A DNA stretch of 64,000 nucleotides from Hemibagrus wyckioides (lineage: Eukaryota; Chordata; Actinopteri; Siluriformes; Bagridae), in assembly GCF_019097595.1 (NCBI RefSeq), contig NC_080714.1, forward strand, positions 8,916,759 to 8,980,758, given 5' to 3'. Numbering within the stretch: position 1 is the stretch's first letter; each line of letters starts with the position of its first letter. Below are positions 38,901-44,600 of this stretch, in pieces. The position numbers were made by a program, and so were the translations under genes. The notes under the pieces are model-generated. The model searched no databases, was not told the origin of the DNA, and saw only the letters and a program-made list of their open reading frames with translations.

Positions 38901-39846
38901 AGTAATTGGATGTTGAGAACATTGGTGATCAATATTTGGATATTGAGGAACATTGGTGATCAGTATTTGGATATTGAGGAACATTGGTGATCAGTAATTG
39001 GGTGTTGAGAACATTGGTGATCAGTATTTGGATATTGAGGAACATTGGTGATCAGTAATTGGGTGTTGAGAACATTGGTGATCAGTATTTGGATATTGAG
39101 GAACATTGGTGATCAGTATTTGGATATTGAGGAACATTGGTGATCAGTAATTGGGTGTTGAGAACATTGGTGATCAGTATTTGGATATTGAGGAACATTG
39201 GTGATCAGTAATTGGGTGTTGAGAACATTGGTGATCAGTATTTGGATATTGAGGAACATTGGTGATCAGTATTTGGATATTGAGGAACATTGGTGATCAG
39301 TAATTGGGTGTTGAGAACATTGGTGATCAGTATTTGGATATTGAGGAACATTGGTGATCAGTAATTGGGTGTTGGGAACAATGGGAGTCATTAATTACAT
39401 GATCCTGTCATTGGAATTGTCAGATCCTGCAAGCTCAACTCAGTCAGGCGTTACACAGGTGGTAAGTTGAGGTCAGGTGATACATTGAGCAAGTCTTATC
39501 TGCTGGTGTGAGCTGGAGAGCAGGACCATCACTAACAGCTGCCCAGTCATTAGATTTTTTTCAAAAAACTCCTTTTTGAAATAATGTAGCCTATGAGACC
39601 AAACGTTCTCGCTTAATAGAACACATGGCTAAAGACAAAACCCTAACTACTGAACTGAGCTATAAACATTAGAATATACAAATAAATTTGTATTTATCTG
39701 AAATATATCCATGTTTCTCCTTGCGACAGGTGGTGAACGCTTTGGACTCGAATCCGACTGCTAGACGCACTCAGCTGCAGCACAAGTTTGAGCAGGTCAT
39801 CGCCCTCGTGGAGGATAACATTTACGAGTGCTGCAGCGAAGCCTGA
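2986..39846 (+). CDS. plxnd1: plexin D1, 3' part of gene (22 exons, 949 residues)
   Basis: Semaphorin receptor of the plasma membrane; in vertebrates PlexinD1 binds Sema3E and guides vessels and axons through a cytoplasmic GAP that acts on Rap/R-Ras-type GTPases. The 22 exons join in one frame (2850 nt including the stop). Domain order in window residues: IPT/TIG repeats about 1-290 with cysteines and N-glycosylation sites; membrane segment about 293-317; juxtamembrane basic/coiled stretch ([12 protein letters not shown]) 318-385; first GAP half about 424-580 with arginine-finger-like [10 protein letters not shown]; Rho-GTPase-binding domain about 580-735; second GAP half about 735-935 with [14 protein letters not shown]-terminal CCSEA. 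Recalled human PLXND1 follows the same order with near-identical cytoplasmic blocks, which separates it from plexins A, B and C. The sema and PSI domains must lie left of the window. Intact: no frameshift or premature stop is seen. Confidence 0.95.
3534..3745. mobile_element. foldback hAT-like MITE with 8-bp target duplication
   Basis: The element spans 3542-3737 (196 bp). Its two ends are long inverted copies (GTGTCCAATCTTATCC and the ggttttcattccaac region), so it can form a large hairpin. It is flanked by perfect 8-bp repeats ccttaaac at 3534-3541 and 3738-3745. Eight-base duplications and CA..TG ends fit non-autonomous hAT elements. Confidence 0.75.
4006..4182 (+). CDS. plxnd1: plxnd1 exon: IPT domain
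   Basis: Acceptor ttattccacag, donor gtgaga. Encodes [16 protein letters not shown] and a cysteine-containing IPT strand region ending at [17 protein letters not shown], with an NVT glycosylation sequon. Phase 2 in and phase 2 out (AG|T) agrees with both neighbours. Confidence 0.9.
4279..4363 (+). CDS. plxnd1: plxnd1 exon: IPT domain core
   Basis: Acceptor gtgttttccag, donor gtaagt. Encodes [19 protein letters not shown], the GGxxIxVxGxxF motif of an IPT fold. Ends on a codon boundary. Confidence 0.9.
4860..5126 (+). CDS. plxnd1: plxnd1 exon: IPT domain end, acidic loop
   Basis: Acceptor gattggcag, donor gtgagt, phase 0 at both ends. Contains [14 protein letters not shown], then a strongly acidic stretch ([11 protein letters not shown]) and [12 protein letters not shown], which fits the plexin FxYxxDP block before the last IPT repeat. 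It is the largest exon in the window (89 codons). Confidence 0.9.
5155..5566. mobile_element. Tc1-like relic, 'actttattagg' family, copy 1
   Basis: Left end cactttattaggaa and right end gttcctaataatgtggcc are inverted copies. The interior lacks a complete transposase. This is an internally deleted, non-autonomous copy in a plxnd1 intron. Confidence 0.6.
5645..5692. repeat. compound (TC)n(AC)n microsatellite
   Basis: Uninterrupted TC run followed directly by AC run, in a plxnd1 intron. Confidence 0.9.
6039..6092. repeat. TG microsatellite with TTTGTG tail
   Basis: About 16 TG units then gtttgtgtttgtgttt. Several shorter TG/CA runs lie nearby (6540, 6660-6700, 6805-6832, 6952-6971). Confidence 0.9.
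7997..8060 (-). repeat. fragment of tRNA-type SINE family B
   Basis: Contains aacccaacagtggtgg, then tttgaacccttgaccttctg, the reverse-orientation body shared with 22075-22235, plus a short GGT run. Confidence 0.45.
8872..9021 (+). CDS. plxnd1: plxnd1 exon: last IPT repeat
   Basis: Acceptor tgtccaacag, donor gtgagt, phase 0. Encodes [18 protein letters not shown] and [19 protein letters not shown], matching the membrane-proximal IPT repeat with its paired cysteines and an NRT sequon. Confidence 0.9.
9022..11666 (+). other. plxnd1: plxnd1 intron without recognised genes
   Basis: Contains AAAG/poly-A runs, a short TG run at about 9767-9786, the GATA array and CA runs. Nothing coding is seen. 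Confidence 0.6.
10608..10694. repeat. GATA/GATC tetranucleotide array
   Basis: (TAGA)n followed by interspersed tcga units. A typical fish microsatellite. Confidence 0.9.
11667..11699 (+). repeat. plxnd1: CT microsatellite serving as polypyrimidine tract
   Basis: A pure CT run ends in cag exactly at the acceptor of the membrane-span exon. Any length change alters the splice signal itself. Confidence 0.9.
11700..11814 (+). CDS. plxnd1: plxnd1 exon: membrane-spanning segment
   Basis: The acceptor AG is the last step of a pure CT microsatellite; donor gtaagt. Encodes [19 protein letters not shown] followed by a hydrophobic run of about 20 residues ([19 protein letters not shown]) that is the single membrane span. 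Ends one base into an Ala codon. Confidence 0.92.
12151..12258 (+). CDS. plxnd1: plxnd1 exon: cytoplasmic juxtamembrane segment
   Basis: Acceptor tttctctctag, donor gtaaca. Encodes the stop-transfer basic stretch [14 protein letters not shown] and the helical [15 protein letters not shown], which in plexins forms the juxtamembrane coiled-coil involved in dimer activation. Confidence 0.93.
12705..12800. repeat. interspersed repeat fragment
   Basis: Contains ttggcaagagcgtttaccca and caagtgaggcagtccaagag, phrases also found near 36862-36945 (tttagcagatgcttttaacc, cacaagtgaggcagaatcca). Likely a small SINE or MITE; class unclear. Confidence 0.4.
13302..13470 (+). repeat. tRNA-derived SINE family B, short copy
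   Basis: A-box-like gtagcttagtggttaaggtg and B-box-like gcgtttgaatcccagg, then the conserved tail actctggataagggcgtctg. The head plus tail make this the reference copy for the family in this window. Confidence 0.6.
16515..16627 (+). CDS. plxnd1: plxnd1 exon: juxtamembrane / GAP entry
   Basis: Acceptor gtgtgacag, donor gtaatg. Encodes [20 protein letters not shown] and [17 protein letters not shown], the conserved plexin block leading into the GAP domain. Phase 1 in, phase 0 out. Confidence 0.94.
17573..17677 (+). CDS. plxnd1: plxnd1 exon: divergent linker before GAP
   Basis: Chosen start follows the acceptor tgtgtgtag, giving [17 protein letters not shown] and ending [12 protein letters not shown] before donor gtaaag. 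ETHPLL plus a tryptophan is shared with recalled human PLXND1; the rest is variable. A second AG nine bases downstream (ttcag) would put the exon out of frame, so it was not used. Confidence 0.82.
18690..18850 (-). repeat. interspersed repeat fragment (LINE 3'-like)
   Basis: Contains gtccatcacagggcatgcac and gagaacatgtaaaactccac, phrases I recognise from a common fish retroelement 3' region. The plus-strand counterpart is at 28590-28800. Confidence 0.4.
19138..19300. repeat. palindromic AT-rich tract
   Basis: About 160 bp almost purely of TA steps, with inverted blocks (ataatatattataaaattat and its complement) at both ends, able to form a cruciform. Next to it, 19308-19355 is a fragment of SINE family B. 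Confidence 0.85.
20131..20173 (+). repeat. plxnd1: CT microsatellite at GAP exon acceptor
   Basis: About 20 CT units ending in cag at the acceptor of the exon starting 20174. Confidence 0.9.
20174..20304 (+). CDS. plxnd1: plxnd1 exon: GAP domain, first half begins
   Basis: Lies directly after a long CT microsatellite ending in cag; donor gtaaca. Encodes [20 protein letters not shown] and [19 protein letters not shown]. The terminal Arg is split with the next exon (AG|A) and is part of the arginine-finger-like loop. Confidence 0.94.
20842..20916. repeat. alternating purine-pyrimidine CG/CA tract
   Basis: Starts with gcgtgcgcgcgcacac, returns to cgcgcgcaca and continues as (CA)n. Such an alternating run is a strong Z-DNA candidate within a plxnd1 intron. 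Confidence 0.85.
21145..21343 (+). CDS. plxnd1: plxnd1 exon: GAP domain, RasGAP-like core
   Basis: Acceptor ctgtccag, donor gtgaga. Encodes [40 protein letters not shown] and [17 protein letters not shown], the most conserved plexin block. Confidence 0.96.
22075..22235 (-). repeat. tRNA-derived SINE family B, reverse copy
   Basis: Reverse complement carries the family tail (tttggctgatgactttatcc at the left), and the body includes gggatttgaactcatgacct. Lies about 130 bp before the family A SINE at 22366. Confidence 0.55.
22366..22578 (+). repeat. tRNA-derived SINE, copy 2
   Basis: The head holds a polymerase III B-box-like gggttcgattcctgg, followed by the same middle (taaaatgggaggg) and tail (gaacagagaccagc) blocks as the copy near 2131. 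Same orientation as the host gene. Confidence 0.55.
22902..23048 (+). CDS. plxnd1: plxnd1 exon: end of first GAP half
   Basis: Acceptor tttctttcag, donor gtgtgt (weaker than consensus). Encodes [40 protein letters not shown] and RENIEAKPL, phase 0 at both ends. The residue after KP is Leu here; I recall Arg in human. Confidence 0.95.
23588..23744 (+). CDS. plxnd1: plxnd1 exon: Rho-GTPase-binding domain begins
   Basis: Acceptor gtgttacag, donor gtacga. Encodes [38 protein letters not shown] and REEDVEL, the ubiquitin-like fold that binds Rac/Rnd GTPases in plexins. Ends one base into a Glu codon. Confidence 0.95.
24645..24751 (+). CDS. plxnd1: plxnd1 exon: Rho-GTPase-binding domain middle
   Basis: Acceptor cgctcgccag, donor gtgcgt. 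Encodes [20 protein letters not shown] and [16 protein letters not shown]. Matches the EWF...[19 protein letters not shown] signature. Confidence 0.94.
25138..25201 (+). CDS. plxnd1: plxnd1 exon: Rho-GTPase-binding domain
   Basis: Short exon, acceptor ctccttacag, donor gtaatg. Encodes [20 protein letters not shown], the IPEGAxLAMS motif of plexins. Ends one base into an Ala codon. Confidence 0.94.
25202..27874 (+). other. plxnd1: plxnd1 intron
   Basis: Contains a TG run (25222-25244), a C run (about 25491-25500), the MITE at 26546 and otherwise AT-rich sequence without recognised content. Confidence 0.6.
26546..26738. mobile_element. second copy of the foldback hAT-like MITE
   Basis: Same inverted arms (gggtgcaggttttcattcca, ggaatgaaaacctgca) and the same centre (tgatcttggctttcaatag) as the element at 3542-3737, with more mismatches and no obvious target duplication. 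Confidence 0.65.
27875..27909 (+). CDS. plxnd1: plxnd1 micro-exon, 35 nt
   Basis: Acceptor tctatgcag, donor gtaagt. Encodes [12 protein letters not shown]. Recalled human PLXND1 has VKDLDTEKY at this place. It restores phase 0 for the next exon. Confidence 0.92.
28398..28502 (+). CDS. plxnd1: plxnd1 exon: basic loop to second GAP half
   Basis: Acceptor tggtgcag, donor gtaaga. Encodes [20 protein letters not shown] and [15 protein letters not shown]. The His/Lys/Arg-rich [11 protein letters not shown] and [13 protein letters not shown] are plexin hallmarks. Confidence 0.95.
28590..28800 (+). repeat. interspersed repeat fragment (LINE 3'-like)
   Basis: Contains ggtttcctctatagtccag, tttgcaccccatccagtgtg and cttccaggttctctatgacc, ending in a gatggatgaaa-type tail. 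Opposite strand to the fragment near 18690. Confidence 0.45.
28801..30487 (+). other. plxnd1: plxnd1 intron, no recognised content
   Basis: AT-rich unique-looking sequence; no repeats or frames that I can name. Confidence 0.5.
30488..30651 (+). CDS. plxnd1: plxnd1 exon: second GAP half
   Basis: Acceptor ccgtttgcag, donor gtacag. Encodes [40 protein letters not shown] and [11 protein letters not shown], near-identical to plexins generally. Ends two bases into a Ser codon. Confidence 0.96.
31500..31787 (+). repeat. plxnd1: CT-rich low-complexity tract before plxnd1 exon
   Basis: Roughly 290 bp of T/C-rich sequence ending in tctctctag at 31787. It creates long Ser/Leu-rich false frames on the plus strand and Arg/Glu-rich ones on the minus strand. 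Confidence 0.85.
31788..31935 (+). CDS. plxnd1: plxnd1 exon: GAP catalytic second half
   Basis: Preceded by an almost 300-bp CT-rich tract ending in tctctctag; donor gtaagg. Encodes [40 protein letters not shown] and SISDLQLGK. The Arg in LPLRFW corresponds to the second conserved GAP arginine of the family. Confidence 0.96.
31936..34928 (+). other. plxnd1: plxnd1 intron
   Basis: CA/TG runs near 31951, 32250, 32425 and 32535 and the interspersed repeat at 33788-34042. No coding evidence. Confidence 0.55.
33788..34042. repeat. teleost 'tttgtatagcgcttt' interspersed repeat
   Basis: Begins attttatttgtatagcgctt, with caaagcagctttacagaa, ggcaaggaaaaactccctta and accttgagaggaaccagact, a repeat seen all over ostariophysan genomes. 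Class not assigned. A degenerate copy lies at 62268-62430. Confidence 0.6.
34929..35069 (+). CDS. plxnd1: plxnd1 exon: GAP C-terminal helices
   Basis: Acceptor ttgattgacag, donor gtgagt, phase 0 at both ends. Encodes [20 protein letters not shown] and [18 protein letters not shown]. Confidence 0.95.
35393..35545 (-). repeat. tRNA-derived SINE family B, reverse copy
   Basis: Starts ggcagacaccattatccaga and ends aatcactaagctaccacat, the reverse complements of the family tail and A-box head. Confidence 0.6.
35582..35870. mobile_element. Tc1-like relic, same family, truncated
   Basis: Begins cactttattaggaacacctg and continues with the family interior (cagccaatcatgtgac, gctgatctcctgggattttc); no right terminal repeat was found. 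Right border approximate. Confidence 0.5.
36136..36210 (+). CDS. plxnd1: plxnd1 exon: GAP C-terminal helix
   Basis: Acceptor tgattaacag, donor gtatga. Encodes [20 protein letters not shown] and RYRTQ. The intron after it contains the 30-bp minisatellite. Confidence 0.95.
37240..39392 (+). repeat. 30-bp minisatellite with higher-order structure
   Basis: About 70 tandem units of 29-31 bp with consensus like gaacattggtgatcagtaa + ttggatgttga, in the last plxnd1 intron. Subtypes alternate (cattgattagatattga in 37550-38450, cagtatttggatattgagga in 38590-39360). A longer block containing aaatgttgaggacattggtg is repeated near 37650, 38190 and 38396, so whole multi-unit segments have been duplicated. 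Because units are often 30 bp, reverse frames stay open for up to 195 codons without being genes. Confidence 0.95.
39730..39846 (+). CDS. plxnd1: plxnd1 last coding exon with SEA tail
   Basis: Acceptor ccttgcgacag; stop TGA at 39844-39846. Encodes [20 protein letters not shown] and [10 protein letters not shown]. The final SEA tripeptide is the reported GIPC-binding PDZ-ligand of PlexinD1; recalled human ends CYSEA, so a Tyr-to-Cys change sits next to the motif. Confidence 0.95.
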   Translation: MVNALDSNPTARRTQLQHKFEQVIALVEDNIYECCSEA

Positions 39847-40870
39847 ACTCCAGCCAATCCAAACGCATCCTCCACAGGTCCCGAGCCTATGAAAACACTG
39901 CCTCTACACGGCTACAATACATTCCGGTGATCAAACCTAAACCAAGGGGTGATCCAAAAAAAAAAAAAAAAGAAAGAAAGAAAAAAAAGAAAGAAAGAAA
40001 GAAAGAAAGAAAAAAGGATGGACACTTATAAACTGAATCAAAAACTTTTTGTTGCCAATTCTTCTATCTATGGCTGAGAGCTTTTTTTTTTTTTATTGAT
40101 ATGCAATCCAAAAACACATTATGCCTGTTAACAAGACGGGGACTGATGGGATTTCACTTGACGTCATGTTGGGAGGCTGTTTAAATGTGGACTTATGGAA
40201 CCAGGAGTTCCTGTGGTTACTTCACGCACTGACCCCGCTCTGGGGAAGAGCCAATGATGCACTGGACTGTACAGTAAAAAAAATTTCCATAGCAATATTT
40301 ATAGCTTTGTGTATGATTTTTATAGCGTAATAATTTCAATGTGAGAGGAAAAGAGGAAAGTCCTCCTAACTGGCGCTGTGTAAAGGTTACAGTTCCTTCA
40401 AGCTCTCTTGATCAAAATCTGGTGTGGTTTAAATTTATTTCCTTGTGCCTAGTCTTTTGAGGGATGAGTCAGAATGAAAACATCAGATTTGGTGGCTTGT
40501 AGAATGTAACCTTGGCGGCAAAAGTTTTGAACAAATCAATCCGTGTCCATGTGATTTACAGTTCCTGGGCATGGGGATGAAGCTGCAGACTGTTTTAAAG
40601 GATTTCGAAAGTTATTGAATGCGAGGTTTAGATTGACTCTGAACCATTAAAGAACTATTATGATTAATTGTATTGGATAGTCTGCCTGATCTTAAATGTG
40701 TTGCTTTCCATGGAAAAAAAGAGGGAAATTTTATCAAATAAACCTATGACCTTGAGTGCGTATTCTGTCGTCATATTGAAAGCACACATTGTATATTTAT
40801 TTGATTTATTTCCCTATTCAAACCATCAGATTAGACTTCATGTGGAAGAAGTATTAAAGCAAGGAGCACA
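39847..40870 (+). other. plxnd1: plxnd1 3' UTR with candidate poly(A) signals
   Basis: Non-coding stretch after the stop, including an A/AG-rich run at about 39956-40015. Candidate poly(A) signals are AATAAA at 40737-40742 and ATTAAA at 40853-40858. The true end needs transcript data. Confidence 0.6.
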
Positions 40871-41499
40871 AAAGTAAGCTGTATGAGGACAAAACAGCGC
40901 TTTCTCCTCCTTAATTTTATTACTTCACATTGCACGACAATTCACAGGATAACGCCCACATCCTAACACTTCCTGGAACAATGAACCGAATGCAGCAAGC
41001 ACAAATAGGATCTCGAAGGTTGAACGTGACATCCTTGATTCTGTGACTCCAGATGTTTTTCATGACTCACATGTGTCTGGTGTTCTTCCCATTCATCACC
41101 TCATTCACTCGTCATACACCACAACACACATTGAGTAATGGATAAGGAGCAGAGCCTCGCTATAAAAGTTCACAAGAAAAGCATAAACTACAGACTTATT
41201 TAATAACTTTTTAATAAGCGTAATGAAGGACGACGTTAGGGGGGCTAATAAGAAGAAGAATCAAAGCTCTGCTGAACATGTTCCCATTAAAAGCTACATT
41301 GGACGACATGTCACGCTCCAGTGTGCATATTACAATGACACAACAGGATTCCAGAAACAAACTGTAATAGAAGTAACTGCTTAACGGGAGACTAACCATA
41401 AACGTAAAGTCGAGAACTGACAATCGGCCGTTTAAAGGTCGGACAGCAGGAGGCTACTTCACTGATGGTGTTCGGACGAGAGGGTCAGAGGTCGTGGGT
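40861..41499. other. tail-to-tail spacer and exorh 3' UTR
   Basis: Between the plxnd1 3' end and the exorh stop. Minus-strand ATTAAA sequences at 41199-41204 and 41210-41215 may end exorh transcripts. In mammals the oocyte linker histone gene (H1-8) sits in this interval; no H1-like frame is seen here. Confidence 0.5.
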
Positions 41500-41628
41500 T
41501 CAGGCAGGGGCTACCTGGCTTGAGGTGACCACAGAGGACTGGGTCTTGGTAGAGGACGTGGTGCTGGTCTCATCCTCACCGAGCGGGTTCTTTCCACAGC
41601 ACAGGGTGACCAGCATGTAGTTCCTGAA
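41500..41628 (-). CDS. exorh: exorh exon 5, C-terminal tail
   Basis: Acceptor ttgttatag; stop TGA at 41502-41500. Encodes [20 protein letters not shown], a Ser/Thr-rich tail (kinase targets) and SSQVAPA. 42 codons plus stop. No readable frame in the larger intron upstream competes with it. Confidence 0.95.
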   Translation of the reverse strand, partial: FRNYMLVTLCCGKNPLGEDETSTTSSTKTQSSVVTSSQVAPA

Positions 41629-44600
41629 CTATAACAAGGAATAATAACACTAGTATTATAAGAAAAGGTATCAGAACATGAACATGAACATGAGGAATTA
41701 TTATTCCTCTTTGGGGTGTCAGAAGCATTATGAAGCTTCCTGGCTGTCTTTCCTACACATGCACTAAGTCATTTTTCCCCCACACATGTTTGAAATTTAC
41801 TTTAAAACTTGGAGGTTATGAATTATTAATATAGTCATGTGGATCTGATCATATGTACGCCACAAAATCTGATGGACAGCGTAAACAACTGAATGGCTCT
41901 GGTTTTCGCTTCTGTCATCTGACTCATTACAGTATTTTTTATTAATATCGTGCGATTTTTTTTTGCCTGTTAAAATCCTTTGCATGACCAAATTTTCTAC
42001 TTTTTACACCTATGCTATGCTACTTATGATACAAAACCATTACTGGCTAATTTTAAACTTCTACCGTAAGTATGCAATACCTTATAAAGGTCACACATTA
42101 CATTTACACATGAGCCTCGTCGTCGTTCTACTGACTCAACCCCATGTCTTTTAATTAGGTCATTTAAACATGTTAAAACTTTGTCCACTGTCTCCCGTAC
42201 AGACTGTGTAAGAGCTCTTCTGTGTTTTGATGATGACGCGATGCCGCAGGAGCGTTGTGGACATTTCCACGGCCGCTATCTGATCACAAACTGATTTGAT
42301 TGCTCTTATATCTGCTTGACTGTAACACGCCTAACACTGCTATCTGACAACTTGATCACAAGGTGATGTCCCTAGCGTGAGAAAATCACACCACTCAAAG
42401 TGAGCCGAGGTTCGAAAGTAGCCAAAATAAATAACATTTCTTCATTGTTTTGGTCAAAAAGCATTTATATCTTCTTAAAGTAGAGACTTCAAAGTATAAA
42501 ACGTCTGTTTTCTAGAAATCAGACATAACATCTTTCGAAACCCACCCCCACATTTTATCCTCAAAGTTGATGTTTTAGAAGCAGGAAAAATGGGCAAGTG
42601 TAAGGATTTGAGAGAGTTTGACAAAGGGCCAAATTGTGATGGCTAGACGACTGGATCAGAGCATCTCCAAAACTGCAGCTATTGTGGGGTGTTCCCGGTC
42701 TGCAGTGGTCGGTATCTATTTTTTTTTAAGTATCCTTTTACGTATCCATGGAGGCCCCCACAGCACACCTTCAGGGATCTAGTGGAGTCCATGCCTCGAT
42801 GGGTCAGGGCTGTTTTGGCAGCAAAAGGGGGATGAACTCAATATAACTTGGGTGGTCATAATGTTATGCCTGATCAGTGCATATACACAAATACCAAAAC
42901 GAAGTAGTTCCACACTGAAATGTTGTGAACACTCAGAAATCAGGGTAGTAAATGGTACCATTTCTTAGTCACTGGGGAAAAGAAGCTTCCTTCTCAAAAC
43001 TCTTTGTACCAATAGTATTTATCTCTGACCCAAAAATAGGTGTATAGTATATATCTTTAAAGCTCTAATCTGAACACTAATTCCAGTGCCTGTACAGATA
43101 CACTATGAAAACATACCTATTGAAAAAGCAATCTCAGGGATATGGAAAAGTGAAAAGAATTTGTACCTGTCTGTTGAGGAAGATGTAGATGACGGGGTTG
43201 TAAAAAGCTGCGCTCTTGGCGAAGAAAGCCGGCACGGTCATAAAAACAGGTCCGAACTCAGAGCCCTGGTTGGCAAATATGTACCATGCAACGCTGGCAT
43301 ATGGCAACCAGCACACCAGGAAAGCGATCACCATAACGACCACAATCCGAGTGACCTCTTTCTCTGCCCTCTGAGTGCTCTCCGACTCCTGCTGCTGAGC
43401 TGCGGCCTGGCACGACAACACACAGAGGGAACTGAGCAACGGCAAGTATGGATTGATTGCTGTGGTTTTAATTTGTGGTTTCTGGTGATAGCTTGGACGA
43501 GATAGATATATTGATAGACAGACCAATGATTTATTCATGGCATAACCAAAAGTGCCTTGTTATTTTAGCTTAAGTATGCACAGTGTACAAAAGGCAGAGA
43601 CACATGTCTGAAAATGTAGATATCAATGAGCTTGAGATCAGACAGTAGAGTTTAATTTCATGAGTAGCATGTGAAAGTAAAAACCTAAATACAACAAACG
43701 GCATGTCATATACATAAATACAAACACCTTTACTATTTATTCTAAACCTTTTTAAGTTGTGTGTGTATAAATGAGTATGTGTGTGTGTATGTGTGTATAC
43801 AAATACACGTGTATGTGTGTGTATACATGTGCATGTGTGTGTATGTAAAGATTCGTATGTGTGTGTGGTGAGGAGTGTGTTTGTGTGTGTGAGTATGTAT
43901 ACGCATGCGTGTGTGTGGTGTATGTCTGTATATGCATGCATCTGTATGTGTACAGATACGTGTGTGTGTGTGTGTGTGTGTGTGCTTGCTTCTCACCGCA
44001 CGAACAGTGCAGAGAAGGCGACTGTAACAGAAGAAGATGATCAGGAGTGGAATACAGAAATGGAGGATGAACATGTAGATGACAAAGGATATGTTGTTGT
44101 ATTCAGGCTTTGGGGTGTAGTAATCTATTCCACATGAACACTGCATCCCTTCTGGAATATACCTGCATGAGACACAAAGACAAACAAACACAGAAAGGTT
44201 TTTAAATGCAAAGCACAAAATACATAAATCTCAGAATGAATGTCTCTAGTTTCAGGGCCTCCAGCTAAATTCTTAACATAAATGTTCGTGAATGGATTGG
44301 ATAAGTTGCAAGTTAGTTACTATTTAGACCTGTAGAGTTGCTGAACTATGATGAAATAACATTCGTACCTGGACCAGCCAAGCAGAGGTGGGCCAGCACA
44401 GGTGAGGGCCATGATCCAAGTAAAGCCGACTCCAACGATGGCATGCTTCTCTCCGAAACGAAATGTGGACACCGGCTTACACACCACAATGTAGCGCTCG
44501 ATAGCCAAAACTACCAGGGACCACAGGCCAATCTCACCTATTAAAAAAGGAAAAAAATAAAATCTTAAATATGTAAAAGCTTGCAGCATTGAATTTTACT

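Noticed and set aside
37341..38953. Minus-strand frames of up to 195 codons made of repeating [18 protein letters not shown] units
   Set aside because: They exist because minisatellite units are mostly 30 bp, a multiple of three; no start context, splice borders or known domain.
37240..39392. Regular spacing suggesting a CRISPR-like array
   Set aside because: There are no unique spacers between repeats; every unit is a variant of the same sequence, and the genome is vertebrate.
43570..43941. His/Thr-rich frames next to exorh exon 3
   Set aside because: Translations of the TG/CA-rich tract in intron 3.
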